NCBI RefSeq assembly: GCF_002723955.1
Contig: NZ_BEWN01000002.1
Span: 496,001-560,000 of the forward strand
DNA: 64,000 nucleotides
Direction: 5' to 3'
Origin: Gluconobacter frateurii
Lineage (GTDB): Bacteria; Pseudomonadota; Alphaproteobacteria; Acetobacterales; Acetobacteraceae
Shown: positions 42,787 through 51,908 of the stretch, in pieces
Numbering within the stretch: position 1 is the first letter of the stretch
Layout: every line of letters begins with the position of its first letter
The notes under the pieces: generated by a model
Told to the model about the DNA's origin: nothing
Database searches by the model: none
Seen by the model: the letters and a program-made list of their open reading frames with translations, nothing else
Translations under genes and position numbers: made by a program

Positions 42787-43905
42787 GTGAAAATCCTCGA
42801 AATCACGAATGTTGATTTCTCCCTGAGGCAATTCCTGTTTCCGTTGATGAAAGCGCTACGGGATGCCGGACATGACGTTCAGGGGGCGTGTGCAGAAGGG
42901 CCTCATCTGGCTCCGGTGCGCGCTGATGGGTTTGTTGTTCACGCGGTTCCGATGGCGCGGTCCTTGTCTCCGGTGGCGCAGCTTCGGGCGTTTGTGGCGC
43001 TCGTCCGGCTTATCCGGCGGGAAAAGCCGGATGTCGTGCATGGACATATGCCAATTAGCGGGATTCTGGCCCGGTTTGCCGCAAGGATCTGTGGCGTTCC
43101 GATCATCGCCTATACCTGCCATGGCTTTCTGTTCAATCAGCCTGGCTCATTGGCACGGCGTCTGCTGTCTATTGTTCTGGAATGGGCGGCAGGGCGCATT
43201 ACCACGCTTTACATGACCGTCTCTGTGGAAGAGGCGCGGGATGCGAGGCGACTGCATCTGAACAGTCATCCTCTTGCAATCGGTAATGGGCGTGACCCAC
43301 AGCGTTACCATGCGGATCCGTTGGTTCGGGCGCGCATTCGCAAGGAGTTGGGTGTTCCGGAAGATCGGCCTGTCGTGATCGTGGTGTCCCGTCTGGTCCG
43401 TCATAAAGGCCACCCGGAACTGCTCAGGGCCATGGAAGATGTGCCGGAAGCGGAGCTGTGGGTCGTGGGTGAGCGCCTGCCGTCCGATCATGGAGACGAT
43501 TTAGGGCCAGCCTTTGAAAGAGCCAGAGATCGGCTGGGCGACCGTTTGCGAATGTTGGGATATCGGGAGGATGTTCCGGATCTTCTGGCGGCGGCGGACG
43601 TGTTTGCGCTACCAAGCCACTTCGAAGGTCTGCCCATGTCCGTCATCGAAGCAATGCTGACGGAATTGCCAGTTGTTGCCACGGATGTTCGGGGCCCGCG
43701 GGAGCAGGTTGTGGACGGAGAAACCGGGTATCTGGTGCCGCCGGGTCTGTCAGCGCCATTATCCCGCGCCCTGAGGTCTCTGACGCAGGATCTGCCACGA
43801 GCCCGTACGATGGGGGAGCGCGGGCGGCAGCGGGCTGTTGCGTCTTATAGTGAAAAGCGGATCATGGATCGGGTTGTGCGGCTGATCGAGGTTGAGGGAC
43901 AATAA
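42787..43905 (+). CDS. GT4-family glycosyltransferase
   Basis: Encodes 372 aa from a GTG with AAAGG upstream, 10 bases after the heparinase-like gene. GT-B fold signs: KILEITNVDFSLRQFLFPLMKAL, RREKPDVVHGHMPISGILARFAA, VIVVSRLVRHKGHPELLRAME, LLAAADVFALPSHFEGLPMSVIEAM with the donor-binding glutamates, and GPREQVVDGETGYLVPPG. It probably builds a glycan that the preceding heparinase-like protein trims or modifies. Linkage to rpe looks like operon history rather than pathway. Confidence 0.88.
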   Translation: MKILEITNVDFSLRQFLFPLMKALRDAGHDVQGACAEGPHLAPVRADGFVVHAVPMARSLSPVAQLRAFVALVRLIRREKPDVVHGHMPISGILARFAARICGVPIIAYTCHGFLFNQPGSLARRLLSIVLEWAAGRITTLYMTVSVEEARDARRLHLNSHPLAIGNGRDPQRYHADPLVRARIRKELGVPEDRPVVIVVSRLVRHKGHPELLRAMEDVPEAELWVVGERLPSDHGDDLGPAFERARDRLGDRLRMLGYREDVPDLLAAADVFALPSHFEGLPMSVIEAMLTELPVVATDVRGPREQVVDGETGYLVPPGLSAPLSRALRSLTQDLPRARTMGERGRQRAVASYSEKRIMDRVVRLIEVEGQ

Positions 43906-44022
43906 GGCGGTGAACGGGGCATTTTGAAAAGTCTCTGGTATTCGCCCGTTATTCCGAAATGTTGATTTCCGCTCTTCAGAAAACGCACCAGAATAGATGT
44001 GTTCTATCTGGAGTGAGGGGCA

Positions 44023-45249
44023 ATGTCTGACGGAACGAAGGTTCAGACTGAAGAAAAAAGCCGGTCTGGTATTTCTCTGGCACGTAGACAGGTTCTGTCA
44101 GGAGTCGCCGGGTTAGCCTGTCTGGGCGCGGTCAAGGCCCGGGCAGCAGCCATGCCCGGAGCGGTAGAGCCACCGAGCGTTGTCAGTCAGCCGCCGCGTG
44201 CCTGGGGCCCGAAAGCGGGACCAAGTTACCTACCCGATCCGGACGTCATCGCGATTGATCCATCCTTCCGGGATCTGACGTATTTTGCCGCCCCCATTCG
44301 TCGGGTTTGGGATCAGGCGGGCTGGCTGGAGGGCCCTGCCTGGAGCAGCGAAGGACGTTTTCTGCTTCTGAGCGATGTCATTCGCTCCCGTGCGCTGCGC
44401 TATATCTGGGAAACCGGAGAGATCACGGATTTCCGGCCTGATGGCTATGCGGCCAACGGAAACTGCTTTGATTTCGACGGTCGGCTTGTCGTTTGCGAAG
44501 ACTTCTTCCGGCGTGTGGTTCGGTGGGAACATGACGGGAGCGTCAAGGTTCTTGCGGATAAGTTCGAAGGGAAGGGACTGAATTCGCCTAACGACGTGGT
44601 TCCACATCCAGATGGAAGCCTGTGGTTTACGGACCCCGGGTACGGGACGAACATCACGGAAGGTCACGCGGATGAACCCGGTGGGCCTACCAATCCGGAC
44701 GGGAAAATCCGCTGGAATATTGGCCGTGAACTGACGGGAGAAATTGGCGGAACGAAACGCCAGACTGACCATGTCTTTCGCATTGCACCGGATGGGACAT
44801 TGCAAGCTGTCTTGCAGGAAAAGGATCTGCATGACCCGAACGGCCTGTGTTTTTCTCCGGACTACAAGAAGCTGTATATCGTCTCGACGCCCAAAGGGCC
44901 GGGGCAGAAGGTGGGGGGCGATCAGGCGATCCACGTCTATGACGTGAACGGTAGCAGCCTTTCCAACGGGCGTATCTTTGCAGACATGAAGCTCAATGGA
45001 GCGCAGCTCAACCCGGATGGTATCCGCGTGGATGTATTCGGAAATCTGTGGTGTGGCGCATCGGGTCCGCTTGGCCTGTGCGGGGTTTTTGTTTTCAATC
45101 CAGCCGGCAAGCTGATTGGTCGACTTCGATTGCCGCAGGGGTGCTCGAACCTGACATTCGGTGGTCCGAAGCGCGACCATCTGTTCATGTGCGCGGCCGG
45201 GTCGCTCTTTGTGCTGCAGGTGGGCGTGCAGGGGTTTGCACCGTCCTGA
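44023..45249 (+). CDS. Exported SMP-30/gluconolactonase-family lactonase
   Basis: Encodes 408 aa; GAGGGG precedes the ATG. A Tat-type signal is visible: ARRQVLSGVAGLACLGAVKARAAA (arginine pair near residues 22-23), so folded export to the periplasm is likely. The six-bladed propeller contains the metal-binding Glu in WLEGPAW, Asn in GLNSPNDVVPHPDGSLWFTDPGYG, and DPNGLCFSPDYKKLYIV, plus the late Asp in LNPDGIRVD. In acetic acid bacteria such enzymes open glucono-delta-lactone made by periplasmic glucose dehydrogenase. Other lactones are possible. The gene is followed convergently by the DesR-like gene 19 bases on. Confidence 0.85.
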   Translation: MSDGTKVQTEEKSRSGISLARRQVLSGVAGLACLGAVKARAAAMPGAVEPPSVVSQPPRAWGPKAGPSYLPDPDVIAIDPSFRDLTYFAAPIRRVWDQAGWLEGPAWSSEGRFLLLSDVIRSRALRYIWETGEITDFRPDGYAANGNCFDFDGRLVVCEDFFRRVVRWEHDGSVKVLADKFEGKGLNSPNDVVPHPDGSLWFTDPGYGTNITEGHADEPGGPTNPDGKIRWNIGRELTGEIGGTKRQTDHVFRIAPDGTLQAVLQEKDLHDPNGLCFSPDYKKLYIVSTPKGPGQKVGGDQAIHVYDVNGSSLSNGRIFADMKLNGAQLNPDGIRVDVFGNLWCGASGPLGLCGVFVFNPAGKLIGRLRLPQGCSNLTFGGPKRDHLFMCAAGSLFVLQVGVQGFAPS

Positions 45250-45268
45250 ATGGGTATTGCGGCTGGTG

Positions 45269-45874
45269 TCAGAGCCAGCCGTTCTGCCTCGCAATACGTC
45301 CGGCTTCGATCCGGTTCCGGGCATCGAGTTTCTGTACGATTTCCGAGAAATAATTGCGGACGGTTCCAGCCGATAAGGACAGCTCTTCGGCAATGTCCTT
45401 GTTGGTGCGTCCCGCTTCAGCCAGACGCAGCATGGACCGCTCCCGGTCTGACAGTGGATCGGGAAGAGCATCCCAGACGGCTTCCGCCAGATCGGATGCG
45501 ATAGCCCGGCCACCAGCGGCCACCTTGCGGATGGCATTGGCCAGCTGGGTAATCGGGGCGTCCTTGAGCATATAGCCGCGCACGCCAGCCTGAAGCGCAC
45601 GACGCAGATAACCTGCCCGACCAAAGGTCGTCACGATCATGACGCGGCTGGGAAGCCCCTGTTCACGAACCTGCTCGGCCAGTTCAATGCCGGTCATGTT
45701 CGGCATCTCGATATCGGTGATGATGACGTCCGGCCGCAGGGTGGTGGCGAGTTGCAGGGCCTGTTGCCCGTCTGCTGCACGCCCGACGATCTGGATGTCT
45801 TCTTCCAGGCCAAGAAGAGCTTCAAACGCATCCAGAAGCATGGCCTGATCTTCAGCCAGAATGAGACGGATCAT
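45269..45874 (-). CDS. NarL/FixJ-family response regulator (DesR-like)
   Basis: Encodes 201 aa. The receiver domain has the acidic pair in LAEDQAM, phospho-Asp in DVIITDIEMPNMTGIEL, MIVTTFGRAGYLRRAL and Lys in GYMLKDAP. The C-terminal LuxR-type HTH (about 138-195) reads LSDRERSMLRLAEAGRTNKDIAEELSLSAGTVRNYFSEIVQKL. The closest family pattern is DesR/LiaR-type partners of HisKA_3 kinases. It overlaps its kinase gene by 4 bases. Targets probably include its own operon (dyad at 47602-47620); lipid desaturation as in Bacillus is not implied, since no desaturase is nearby. Confidence 0.88.
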   Translation of the reverse strand: MIRLILAEDQAMLLDAFEALLGLEEDIQIVGRAADGQQALQLATTLRPDVIITDIEMPNMTGIELAEQVREQGLPSRVMIVTTFGRAGYLRRALQAGVRGYMLKDAPITQLANAIRKVAAGGRAIASDLAEAVWDALPDPLSDRERSMLRLAEAGRTNKDIAEELSLSAGTVRNYFSEIVQKLDARNRIEAGRIARQNGWL

Positions 45875-46995
45875 GGGGTAATACTCGCTGTCAGTCGAAG
45901 GCCGCGGGGTGTGTGGCTCAGCATCAGGGAACCGCCTGCAGCGGCAAGACGTGTTCTCATGCCGCGCAAACCATTGCCTTCCTGGGGCGGTTCCGGGAGT
46001 CGTTCAGAATAGGACGCGCCATCGTCCTCGATCCGGATGGCGCAGGGTTGCCCCTGAGCGTCACAGTCGAAGCTGATGACGCAATGTTGTGCACCGGAAT
46101 GGCGGATCACGTTGGTGACAGCTTCACGAAGCGCCATGGCGAGAACACTGCTCTGCGGGTGGTCAGCCAGATGGTCGTCATGGTGAACAGTCAGTGTGAT
46201 GGACGCTGCTTCGAGGGCTTTGCGTGCGCGGTCCAGTTCATGCTGGAGGGAAGCGCCATTCATGCCCGTCACGGCATCGCGCACGTCTTTCAGGGACGTT
46301 CGGGCAATCTGCGTAATGTCCTGTAATTCGCGCCTGGCACGGTCTGGCTGTGTTTCAAACAGGCGGTTGGCAAGCTCGGCCTTGACGGAAATAACGGTCA
46401 GGGAATGACCCAGAAGGTCGTGCATGTCCCGCGCAATGCGCTCGCGCTCCGCGGTGGCGGCCAGTGTACGGATTTCATGCTGTGCTTTACGGAGCTGAAG
46501 ATTTTGAAGCCCCAGCTTCCACTGCATCCAGGTCCCGATATAGGTGATGACGCTGAAAAAGGCCCCGAAACTGGCATGGAGCATGGACTTGTCCTGCAAC
46601 CAGGCAAAGCCGAACAAGGTCCCCTGAAGTCCCAGAATTGTCAGAAGCGCTTGCCGCGGCTGTTGGAAGCACGCGCACATTGCTGTGGCATAGATGTTAA
46701 AGACCATCCAGTCTGCGTGCGTCCAAGATGTGGCAAAGCCCAGAAGTGCGGTGAAAATGATTTCGGGCAGGCCGTAGTAACGATCATTCCTGTAAGGTGC
46801 GAAATAGAGCAGCAGGAAGACGCCAATGGCTGCTACGGAAAAAAGGACGGCGGGAATGGTCGCTGATCCGTGGATCAGCCAGGGGATGGGATAGATCAGC
46901 AGATAGACGAGGTAAGAGACCCGGTACCGGTTGAAGCTCGGCCAGTTGTCTTCCTTGCTTCCGGGAAGAGGAATGAAGGTCTCTGGTGCCATCAT
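45871..46995 (-). CDS. Membrane sensor histidine kinase, HisKA_3 (DesK-like)
   Basis: Encodes 374 aa. About five membrane segments occupy residues 25-160, with little extracellular loop, which suggests sensing within the membrane. The HisKA_3 dimerisation box is ERERIARDMHDLLGHSLTVIS, with the phospho-His in DMHDLLGH, followed by SLKDVRDAVTGMNG. The ATPase part has LREAVTNVIRHSGA (N-box) and RIEDDGAS and GNGLRGMRTRLAAAGG (G boxes). It overlaps the upstream membrane protein gene and the downstream regulator gene by 4 bases each. Confidence 0.88.
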   Translation of the reverse strand: MMAPETFIPLPGSKEDNWPSFNRYRVSYLVYLLIYPIPWLIHGSATIPAVLFSVAAIGVFLLLYFAPYRNDRYYGLPEIIFTALLGFATSWTHADWMVFNIYATAMCACFQQPRQALLTILGLQGTLFGFAWLQDKSMLHASFGAFFSVITYIGTWMQWKLGLQNLQLRKAQHEIRTLAATAERERIARDMHDLLGHSLTVISVKAELANRLFETQPDRARRELQDITQIARTSLKDVRDAVTGMNGASLQHELDRARKALEAASITLTVHHDDHLADHPQSSVLAMALREAVTNVIRHSGAQHCVISFDCDAQGQPCAIRIEDDGASYSERLPEPPQEGNGLRGMRTRLAAAGGSLMLSHTPRGLRLTASITP

Positions 46996-47537
46996 GAGGG
47001 CAGAGCGTTCCTTGGCGGGACGGAGAACGTACCGGAATTGCGCAGACGCAGGACAGACCCGACCCAGATTGCCAGCGCGGTTCCGAACCCTGCGACTTCA
47101 AGATGTAGCGGTTCTGGCAGCAGGAAAGAAAGAGCGGAGATACCGACGATCACACCGCCCACGATGATATGGACCGGCTCCTGCATGGCCCGACCCATCG
47201 GGATATAGGACAGGCCGATGATGCAGCCGAGGAGCGGGTAGAGCAGTTCGGCGTGATGGGCGGAGCGGACGACGGTGATCATGACGGTGATGGCGACGAT
47301 CCGCATGATCTTGACGCGTTGCAGAAGGGCAGCGTCCTGTACAGCTTCCGGTCTGCACTGGATCAGGTCACGATAGGCAAATCCCGCCAGAAGTATCAGA
47401 CTGATGACGGCAAGTGACGCCACCACGACGGGTTTTGGAAGCTGGGCTGCCGTGGCCCCGCGTGTGGCCCAGATCGCTGCGAAGGCCAGACCCGCAGCGT
47501 CGGTGAAAAGGGCTTTCCAGTTCTTCTGACGTGTCAT
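46992..47537 (-). CDS. Small polytopic membrane protein of the DesKR-like operon
   Basis: From ATG 47537 (GGAG upstream) it encodes 181 aa; ATG 47552 and a longer frame to 47606 are alternatives. Four to five hydrophobic segments are visible (VVVASLAVISLILLAGFAY, MRIVAITVMITVV, YPLLGCIIGLSYIPMG, IIVGGVIVGISALSFLLPE). I do not recognise a family beyond resemblance to membrane proteins that precede DesK-type kinases. The ATGA overlap with the kinase gene suggests that it works with the sensor, perhaps as the membrane-stress detector. Confidence 0.6.
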   Translation of the reverse strand: MTRQKNWKALFTDAAGLAFAAIWATRGATAAQLPKPVVVASLAVISLILLAGFAYRDLIQCRPEAVQDAALLQRVKIMRIVAITVMITVVRSAHHAELLYPLLGCIIGLSYIPMGRAMQEPVHIIVGGVIVGISALSFLLPEPLHLEVAGFGTALAIWVGSVLRLRNSGTFSVPPRNALPS

Positions 47538-47553
47538 GACCAGGGACTCCATT

Positions 47554-47591
47554 GTTCCGGAAGAAGTATGACATGCGCCATGATCCGGAAC
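47554..47591. repeat. 8-bp inverted repeat upstream of the DesKR-like operon
   Basis: GTTCCGGA (47554-47561) and TCCGGAAC (47584-47591) flank 22 bases. The repeat sits just upstream of the chosen start of the membrane protein gene and could be an RNA stem or a dimer-binding site. No U-tract follows on the minus strand. Confidence 0.55.
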
Positions 47592-47601
47592 AGTGAGAGT
47601 G

Positions 47602-47620
47602 GTCATGATGTCCTCATGAC
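47602..47620. promoter_or_regulatory. Candidate response-regulator operator
   Basis: Perfect dyad GTCATGA-N5-TCATGAC upstream of the minus-strand two-component operon and just past the tyrS stop. NarL-family regulators bind such short dyads, so autoregulation is plausible. Confidence 0.5.
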
Positions 47621-47630
47621 ATCTGTCAGA

Positions 47631-48881
47631 TCAGACGGGACGGATAAGAATGTGCTTCTTTTTGCCGGAAGACACCTTCAGCGTGCCTTCTCGCAGATCC
47701 TCGAGCGTGAAGACCTGATTTTCGTCTGAAATGACGGCATCGTTCACACGGCCACCGCCCCCACGGATCAGGCGACGGGCCTCCCCACCACTGGCAGCCA
47801 GACCGGCTTCCTGAAATACGCGGAAGGCCGGAAGGCCTTCTGCCAGCATGTTGGCAGGCAGATCGATTTCCGGAAGAGCGGCCGTCGTGGAGCCCTGTTC
47901 GAAGACCTTACGGGCCGTCTCAGCAGCCTCTTCCGCAGCCGTGCGACCGTGACAGATGGCGGTCGCTTCTGTGGCGAGTGTTTTCTTGGCCTCGTTGATG
48001 TCTGCTCCTTCAAGCGCACCCAGACGCTCGCATTCCTCAACAGGCAGATCCGTGAAGAGTTTGAGGAAGCGGCCGACATCGGCGTCTTCCGTATTGCGCC
48101 AGAACTGCCAGTAATCGAAGACCGAGCGCTTTTCAGCGCGCAGCCATGTGGCCCCTTGCGCGGACTTACCCATCTTCACGCCGGAAGATGTGGTGACGAG
48201 AGGTGTGGTGAGGCCGAACACCTGCTTGCCATCGGTCCGACGCGTCAGGTCGATGCCGGCGACAATGTTGCCCCACTGGTCCGAGCCGCCCATCTGGAGC
48301 ACGGCACCATGGCGGCGGTTCAGTTCACGGAAGTCGTAGGACTGGAGGATGGAGTAATTGAACTCCAGAAACGTCAGCCCCTGCTCACGGTCCAGACGCT
48401 GCTTCACGCTCTCGAAAGACAGCATACGGCTGATGGAGAAATGAACGCCGACGTCCTGCAGCAGGTTGATGTAGGACAGTTTGTCCAGCCATTCCGCATT
48501 GTTAGCGAGGATCGCACCGCTGGACGGGTCTTCATCGCTGAAAGTGATGAACTGGCGCAGGGACTGCTCAATGCCAGCGATGTTGTGCGCGATGGTCTCG
48601 TTCGTCATGAGCGAACGGGCTTCGTCACGGAAGGACGGATCACCGATTTTGGCTGTTCCGCCGCCCATCAGGGCAATCGGGCGATGACCATGCTTCTGAA
48701 GTAGACGCAGCGCCATGATGGACATGGCATTACCGACATGCAGGGAGTCTGCCGTTGGATCGAAGCCTACATAGGCGGTGATCGGTCCAGCCTGCATGGC
48801 GGCATCGAGGGCATCGAGGTCGGTGCACTGGAAGATCAGGCCGCGTGCCTGGGCTTCGAGAAGGAACGGACTCTTGGGCAT
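47631..48881 (-). CDS. tyrS: Tyrosyl-tRNA synthetase
   Basis: From ATG 48881 it encodes 416 aa starting MPKSPFLLEAQARG, which fits other alphaproteobacterial TyrS; GTG 48902 would add seven residues. Class I signatures: YVGFDPTADSLHVGN (HIGH region), ALMGGGTAKIGDPS, MGGSDQWGNIVAG for tyrosine/AMP, and KMGKS as the KMSKS loop. The C-terminal S4-like RNA-binding domain has GGEARRLIRGGGGRVND. It charges tRNA-Tyr in the cytoplasm. No T-box is seen upstream, as expected for a Gram-negative. Confidence 0.96.
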   Translation of the reverse strand: MPKSPFLLEAQARGLIFQCTDLDALDAAMQAGPITAYVGFDPTADSLHVGNAMSIMALRLLQKHGHRPIALMGGGTAKIGDPSFRDEARSLMTNETIAHNIAGIEQSLRQFITFSDEDPSSGAILANNAEWLDKLSYINLLQDVGVHFSISRMLSFESVKQRLDREQGLTFLEFNYSILQSYDFRELNRRHGAVLQMGGSDQWGNIVAGIDLTRRTDGKQVFGLTTPLVTTSSGVKMGKSAQGATWLRAEKRSVFDYWQFWRNTEDADVGRFLKLFTDLPVEECERLGALEGADINEAKKTLATEATAICHGRTAAEEAAETARKVFEQGSTTAALPEIDLPANMLAEGLPAFRVFQEAGLAASGGEARRLIRGGGGRVNDAVISDENQVFTLEDLREGTLKVSSGKKKHILIRPV

Positions 48882-49034
48882 GGATCGGTCTTGCTGCTGC
48901 ACTGTCAGAAAAGAAGGGACGGACTGTCTATCATAACATCCGCAAAAGCACGACCGCGCGGTGTGTCGATACGGGGAGCACTATGATGGTCATGGTTTGT
49001 CGCTTGAACGGCTGAGCATCAGGCCATTAAGAGA

Positions 49035-49053
49035 TATGTTATATCGTAACATA
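49035..49053. promoter_or_regulatory. Dyad upstream of the large TonB receptor
   Basis: TATGTTA-TATCG-TAACATA, a 7-bp perfect inverted repeat, ends 22 bases before ATG 49076. Its right part and flank (49043-49057) match 14 of 15 bases with a segment overlapping the palindrome at the ABC transporter start (58766-58780). Confidence 0.5.
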
Positions 49054-49075
49054 ATGTCTGAGTGTGTATCCACAT

Positions 49076-51865
49076 ATGCGTGTCCGTTTCTTCCAGAAAG
49101 CTGTTCGTCCGCTTTATCCGGCTCTGGTGGGTGGCATGATGTGGAGCCCGGCTCTTCTGGCCGATGAGCGGACGGAGAGCGTGAAGTCCTCGAAGTCGGA
49201 AGATATTGTCGTCACGGGATCTTATCTGGGTGGTTCGGGCAATAAGACGGCTAATCCGGTTCAGATCATTTCAGCCAAAGATATTCAGAAGACCTCTGCC
49301 ATTTCCCTTGGAGATTATTTGACACGGCTCCCTTCTGTCGGTTCCTCGGGAACGCCGAATACGCGCACGAATGGCGGCGGTGGTGTCTCCTGCACGGACT
49401 TGCGAAATCTGGGGCAGGGACGTGTTCTGATCCTGATTGACGGCAAGCGCACGGCCATGAATGCGGGATCGGAATGTGTGGATCTCAATGCCATTCCCGT
49501 GCAGCAGATCGACCGGATTGAGATCCTGAAAGATGGTGGCTCCGAACTTTACGGAGCCGATGCTGTTTCGGGCGTCATCAATATCCGGCTGAAACATGAT
49601 CTGACAGGCGGAAACCTGACGATCAAGGGAGGCATCACGCAGTATGGCGATAGCCGTTCCGGGCTGATTTCCGGCTATAAGGGCTTCAATTTCGATCACG
49701 GGCGGGGCAACGTCACGCTGTTTGGTCAGTACGATACGACAGGACCGATTGCTTCTCGGGATCGTCAATGGGCGGCACTCCCGCAGAATGACAATCCTGC
49801 ATCGGGTACGCCGAGCTTCGGTTCTTCCATCATTCCATCAGGCGTGGCGCTCAACCCGGTTACGGGCAAGCGCATGGTGCCCGATGGGAAGGGTGGTTTC
49901 CGGGCCTTTCAGTCTTCGGATCTGTACAATTTTGCCGAAGGGTCAATGCTTCAGAACTATCATCAGAACGCGGCGCTTTCCGGTGATGCCCATTACGATC
50001 TGAACGCACACGTCACACTCTATTCCAACGTCCGGTATAGCCACACAGCGGCCTCCCGACAGCTTTCGCCGGCACCGGTGCAAGGCAGTATTCCACCATC
50101 CAGCCTTCCGTCCTCGTGGATTATTCCGGCTGATAGCCCCGATAACCCGTGGGGCAAGGATTATGCCGTGACAAAGAGGATGGAGGATGTCGGGTATCGG
50201 CAGAACGATTTCGCGGTTGATACCTGGACCGTCATGGGAGGGGCGAAGGGACGCATTGTCGGGGACTGGCAATATGATGCGTCCATGACCTATGGCGTCA
50301 GTCAGTTGACGGCGCAGACGCAGAACATGGTGAATTATCACCACCTGCTGGAAACGACCGGCACGGAACAGCTTGATCCGTCCAGTTCGTCGAGTGCGGT
50401 GCGATATAATCCGGACATTTGCGTGGCAGCGTCAGGATGCGTTCTGCAAAACCCGTTCGCGCCGTATTCGGAGCAAGCCGCGAATTACGTCCGGTTTACG
50501 CAGCGTGATCATGCGGATTACCAGATGCGGGACGTCAATCTGCGCTTTCACAATAACCATGTTCTAAGTCTGCCATACAGGCATGGCGGTCAGATTGGCC
50601 TGGCGCTTGGGATGGAGCACCGGAGCGAACAGCTCAGTTACAAGCCTGATCCCGTTGTGGAGCATGGGGATTCTACGGGTGCGACAACGGCTTATACGGG
50701 CGGCGGCTTTCATGTGACGGAAGGGTACGTTGAAGGGAAAATCCCGCTTCTCGAACATGCTTTTCTGGCACGGGACCTGACCTTGGATCTTCAGGGTCGT
50801 GTCTCGGCCTATAATACATTCGGGACGACGAAGAACTGGAAGGTCGGGCTGCACTGGGCGCCTGTTCAAGACATCGCGTTTCGCGCCACACTGGGAACGT
50901 CCTACCGGCAGCCAAGTATTTATAGTCTCTACGGGGGCCGCACGCTGAGCTATCCATCTGCGTCCGACCCATGCAGTCAGGCTGGAGCCTATGGAGCGCG
51001 GGCTGGAACGGTTCGGGCAAGGTGCCTGTCTGAAGGGATCAATCCGGAGACGTTCAGTTCGGCGTTCGTGGGGCAGTTGCCCACGCTCTCGGGTGGAAAC
51101 ACGGCACTGAAGCCGGAAACGGGTCGCACTTACACGATCGGAACAGTCGTCACACCGCACTGGGTGCCGCACCTCTCGCTGTCCGTCGAATACTGGCATT
51201 ACACGTTGCAGAACATGATTTCGGCACCGAGTACGCAGTATATTCTGGATGGATGCTATACGGGCACGGAGCCGCAGCTTTGCTCTCTTGTATCTCCGCG
51301 GTCCACAAGCGGGCAGCTTACGGCGGTTTCTGCCGTTCAGCAGAACCTTGGTGGCCTGCGGACAAACGGTCTGGATATCGATCTGACTTACCGGATGCGT
51401 CTGGGGCCGCAGGATAGTCTGTCTCTATCCGAAAACTATCAGCAGTTGATCGGGTATTTCCAGCAGTACACACCCGGTGGGGCATGGCGGAATTACACGG
51501 GACGACTGCTGTATCTGTCGGGCAGCGGGATGCCGCGGGAGCGGAGTTATACCACAGTTAGTTGGCAGCATGGCGCATTCAGCCTGACCTACATGGTGCA
51601 GTATATTGGCGGTATGCACTGGAATGACGGCACGAACGATCTGGCGCCGCAGACGGCCGGGCGCACGCGCTCGCCGGGCGTTTTCCTTCAGGATGTGACG
51701 CTGGGGTATCGGGCGGGACGATGGACGGTCAATACGGGCGTCAACAACTTGTTTAACTGTCAGCCGCCGTTCGTTGTCGATGGTGCATCCAACACAGCGG
51801 TCGCGCAATATTCGGGGTTTATTCCGGGCCGCTATGTGTTTGCTCAGGTTGGAGTGGATTTCTGA
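49076..51865 (+). CDS. TonB-dependent outer-membrane receptor
   Basis: From ATG 49076 it encodes 929 aa; GTG 49064 would add four residues. The signal peptide is RPLYPALVGGMMWSPALLADE. A TonB-box-like segment SEDIVVTGSYL is followed by the plug (about 50-170: GDYLTRLPSVGSSGTPNTRT, GRVLILIDGKRTAMNAG, IEILKDGGSELYGADAVSGVINI). Two plug cysteines (VSCTDL and GSECVDL) could form a disulfide. The barrel ends GRYVFAQVGVDF with terminal Phe. The ligand is not evident; siderophore, vitamin or carbohydrate are all possible. It faces sldA convergently. Confidence 0.9.
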   Translation: MRVRFFQKAVRPLYPALVGGMMWSPALLADERTESVKSSKSEDIVVTGSYLGGSGNKTANPVQIISAKDIQKTSAISLGDYLTRLPSVGSSGTPNTRTNGGGGVSCTDLRNLGQGRVLILIDGKRTAMNAGSECVDLNAIPVQQIDRIEILKDGGSELYGADAVSGVINIRLKHDLTGGNLTIKGGITQYGDSRSGLISGYKGFNFDHGRGNVTLFGQYDTTGPIASRDRQWAALPQNDNPASGTPSFGSSIIPSGVALNPVTGKRMVPDGKGGFRAFQSSDLYNFAEGSMLQNYHQNAALSGDAHYDLNAHVTLYSNVRYSHTAASRQLSPAPVQGSIPPSSLPSSWIIPADSPDNPWGKDYAVTKRMEDVGYRQNDFAVDTWTVMGGAKGRIVGDWQYDASMTYGVSQLTAQTQNMVNYHHLLETTGTEQLDPSSSSSAVRYNPDICVAASGCVLQNPFAPYSEQAANYVRFTQRDHADYQMRDVNLRFHNNHVLSLPYRHGGQIGLALGMEHRSEQLSYKPDPVVEHGDSTGATTAYTGGGFHVTEGYVEGKIPLLEHAFLARDLTLDLQGRVSAYNTFGTTKNWKVGLHWAPVQDIAFRATLGTSYRQPSIYSLYGGRTLSYPSASDPCSQAGAYGARAGTVRARCLSEGINPETFSSAFVGQLPTLSGGNTALKPETGRTYTIGTVVTPHWVPHLSLSVEYWHYTLQNMISAPSTQYILDGCYTGTEPQLCSLVSPRSTSGQLTAVSAVQQNLGGLRTNGLDIDLTYRMRLGPQDSLSLSENYQQLIGYFQQYTPGGAWRNYTGRLLYLSGSGMPRERSYTTVSWQHGAFSLTYMVQYIGGMHWNDGTNDLAPQTAGRTRSPGVFLQDVTLGYRAGRWTVNTGVNNLFNCQPPFVVDGASNTAVAQYSGFIPGRYVFAQVGVDF

Positions 51866-51908
51866 AGTTTTAAAGGGAGAAGCATCCCGGGTATTCAGTC
51901 TGGACTGA

